From NCBI GenBank assembly GCA_015494815.1, contig WGAK01000001.1, positions 1-21,843 on the forward strand: DNA of 21,843 nt, in the 5' to 3' direction. This stretch comes from Anaerolineales bacterium (lineage in GTDB: Bacteria > Chloroflexota > Anaerolineae > Anaerolineales > DRMV01). Positions 21,839-21,843 of the stretch are shown one piece after another; within the stretch, counting starts at the first letter, position 1, and each line of letters begins with the position of its first letter. The translations under genes were made by a program, and so were the position numbers. The notes under the pieces were generated by a model that saw only the letters and a list, made by a program, of their open reading frames with translations, did not search any database and had not been told where the DNA came from.

Positions 21839-21843
21839 GGGCC

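Noticed and set aside
1..21843. CRISPR arrays, insertion sequences, prophage or toxin-antitoxin genes
   Set aside because: No regularly spaced direct repeats, transposase or integrase motifs, or paired small toxin/antitoxin frames were seen on either strand.

Overview
The window is a GC-rich, densely packed bacterial chromosome segment. It has short intergenic gaps, many ATGA-type stop/start overlaps and strong Shine-Dalgarno sequences. The gene content is an AgaS-like SIS isomerase, an AroK-AroB fusion, type I DnaJ and GrpE, KorAB, a DegS-like kinase and a DsrE/TusE sulfur relay with a sulfide:quinone-oxidoreductase-like flavoprotein. This mix would fit an anaerobic or facultative, possibly thermophilic member of the Chloroflexota (Anaerolineae-like). 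That placement is an inference from gene content and style; no rRNA or other phylogenetic marker is present. I see no CRISPR array, insertion sequence or prophage gene.

Left part (1-3540). The 3' end of a SIS-domain sugar-phosphate isomerase converges on a leftward three-gene cassette: a secreted heptad-repeat protein, an ECF sigma factor and a zinc-finger anti-sigma factor. A perfect UUCG-capped hairpin lies between the first two genes, and the last two overlap by 4 bp. A candidate ECF-type promoter lies upstream of the cassette, so the operon may be autoregulated. A tRNA-Ala(CGC) follows, with a near-consensus promoter and a compact terminator.

Centre-left (3540-9140). An AIM24-family protein diverges from a four-gene sulfur operon: SQR-like flavoprotein, DUF1641 protein, single-cysteine TusE/DsrC-like protein and DsrE2-like protein. 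A CRP/FNR-like half-palindrome sits where a class II activator site would sit relative to an extended -10 promoter. The operon converges on grpE-dnaJ, which has its own housekeeping-type promoter and no CIRCE element.

Centre-right (9140-16205). A long leftward gene train runs aroK-aroB fusion, FemAB-like transferase, saccharopine-dehydrogenase-like protein, a 52-residue membrane protein found here by hand, a PEP-synthase-like ATP-grasp protein without a visible swivel domain, and a deoxynucleoside kinase. Its promoter overlaps a divergent promoter for the next gene.

Right part (16319-21843). A DegS-like cytoplasmic histidine kinase has a degraded ATP-binding domain and no adjacent response regulator. 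It is followed by a GntR/FCD regulator with a strong promoter and an 8-bp-arm palindrome just after the predicted transcription start. That regulator is translationally coupled to korA-korB, a two-subunit 2-oxoacid:ferredoxin oxidoreductase. An unrecognised gene enters from the right edge on the opposite strand.

The two most interesting local systems are the secreted heptad-repeat/ECF/anti-sigma cassette and the SQR-DUF1641-TusE-DsrE2 operon. The DegS-like degenerate kinase and the truncated PEP-synthase-like protein are the most unusual single genes.
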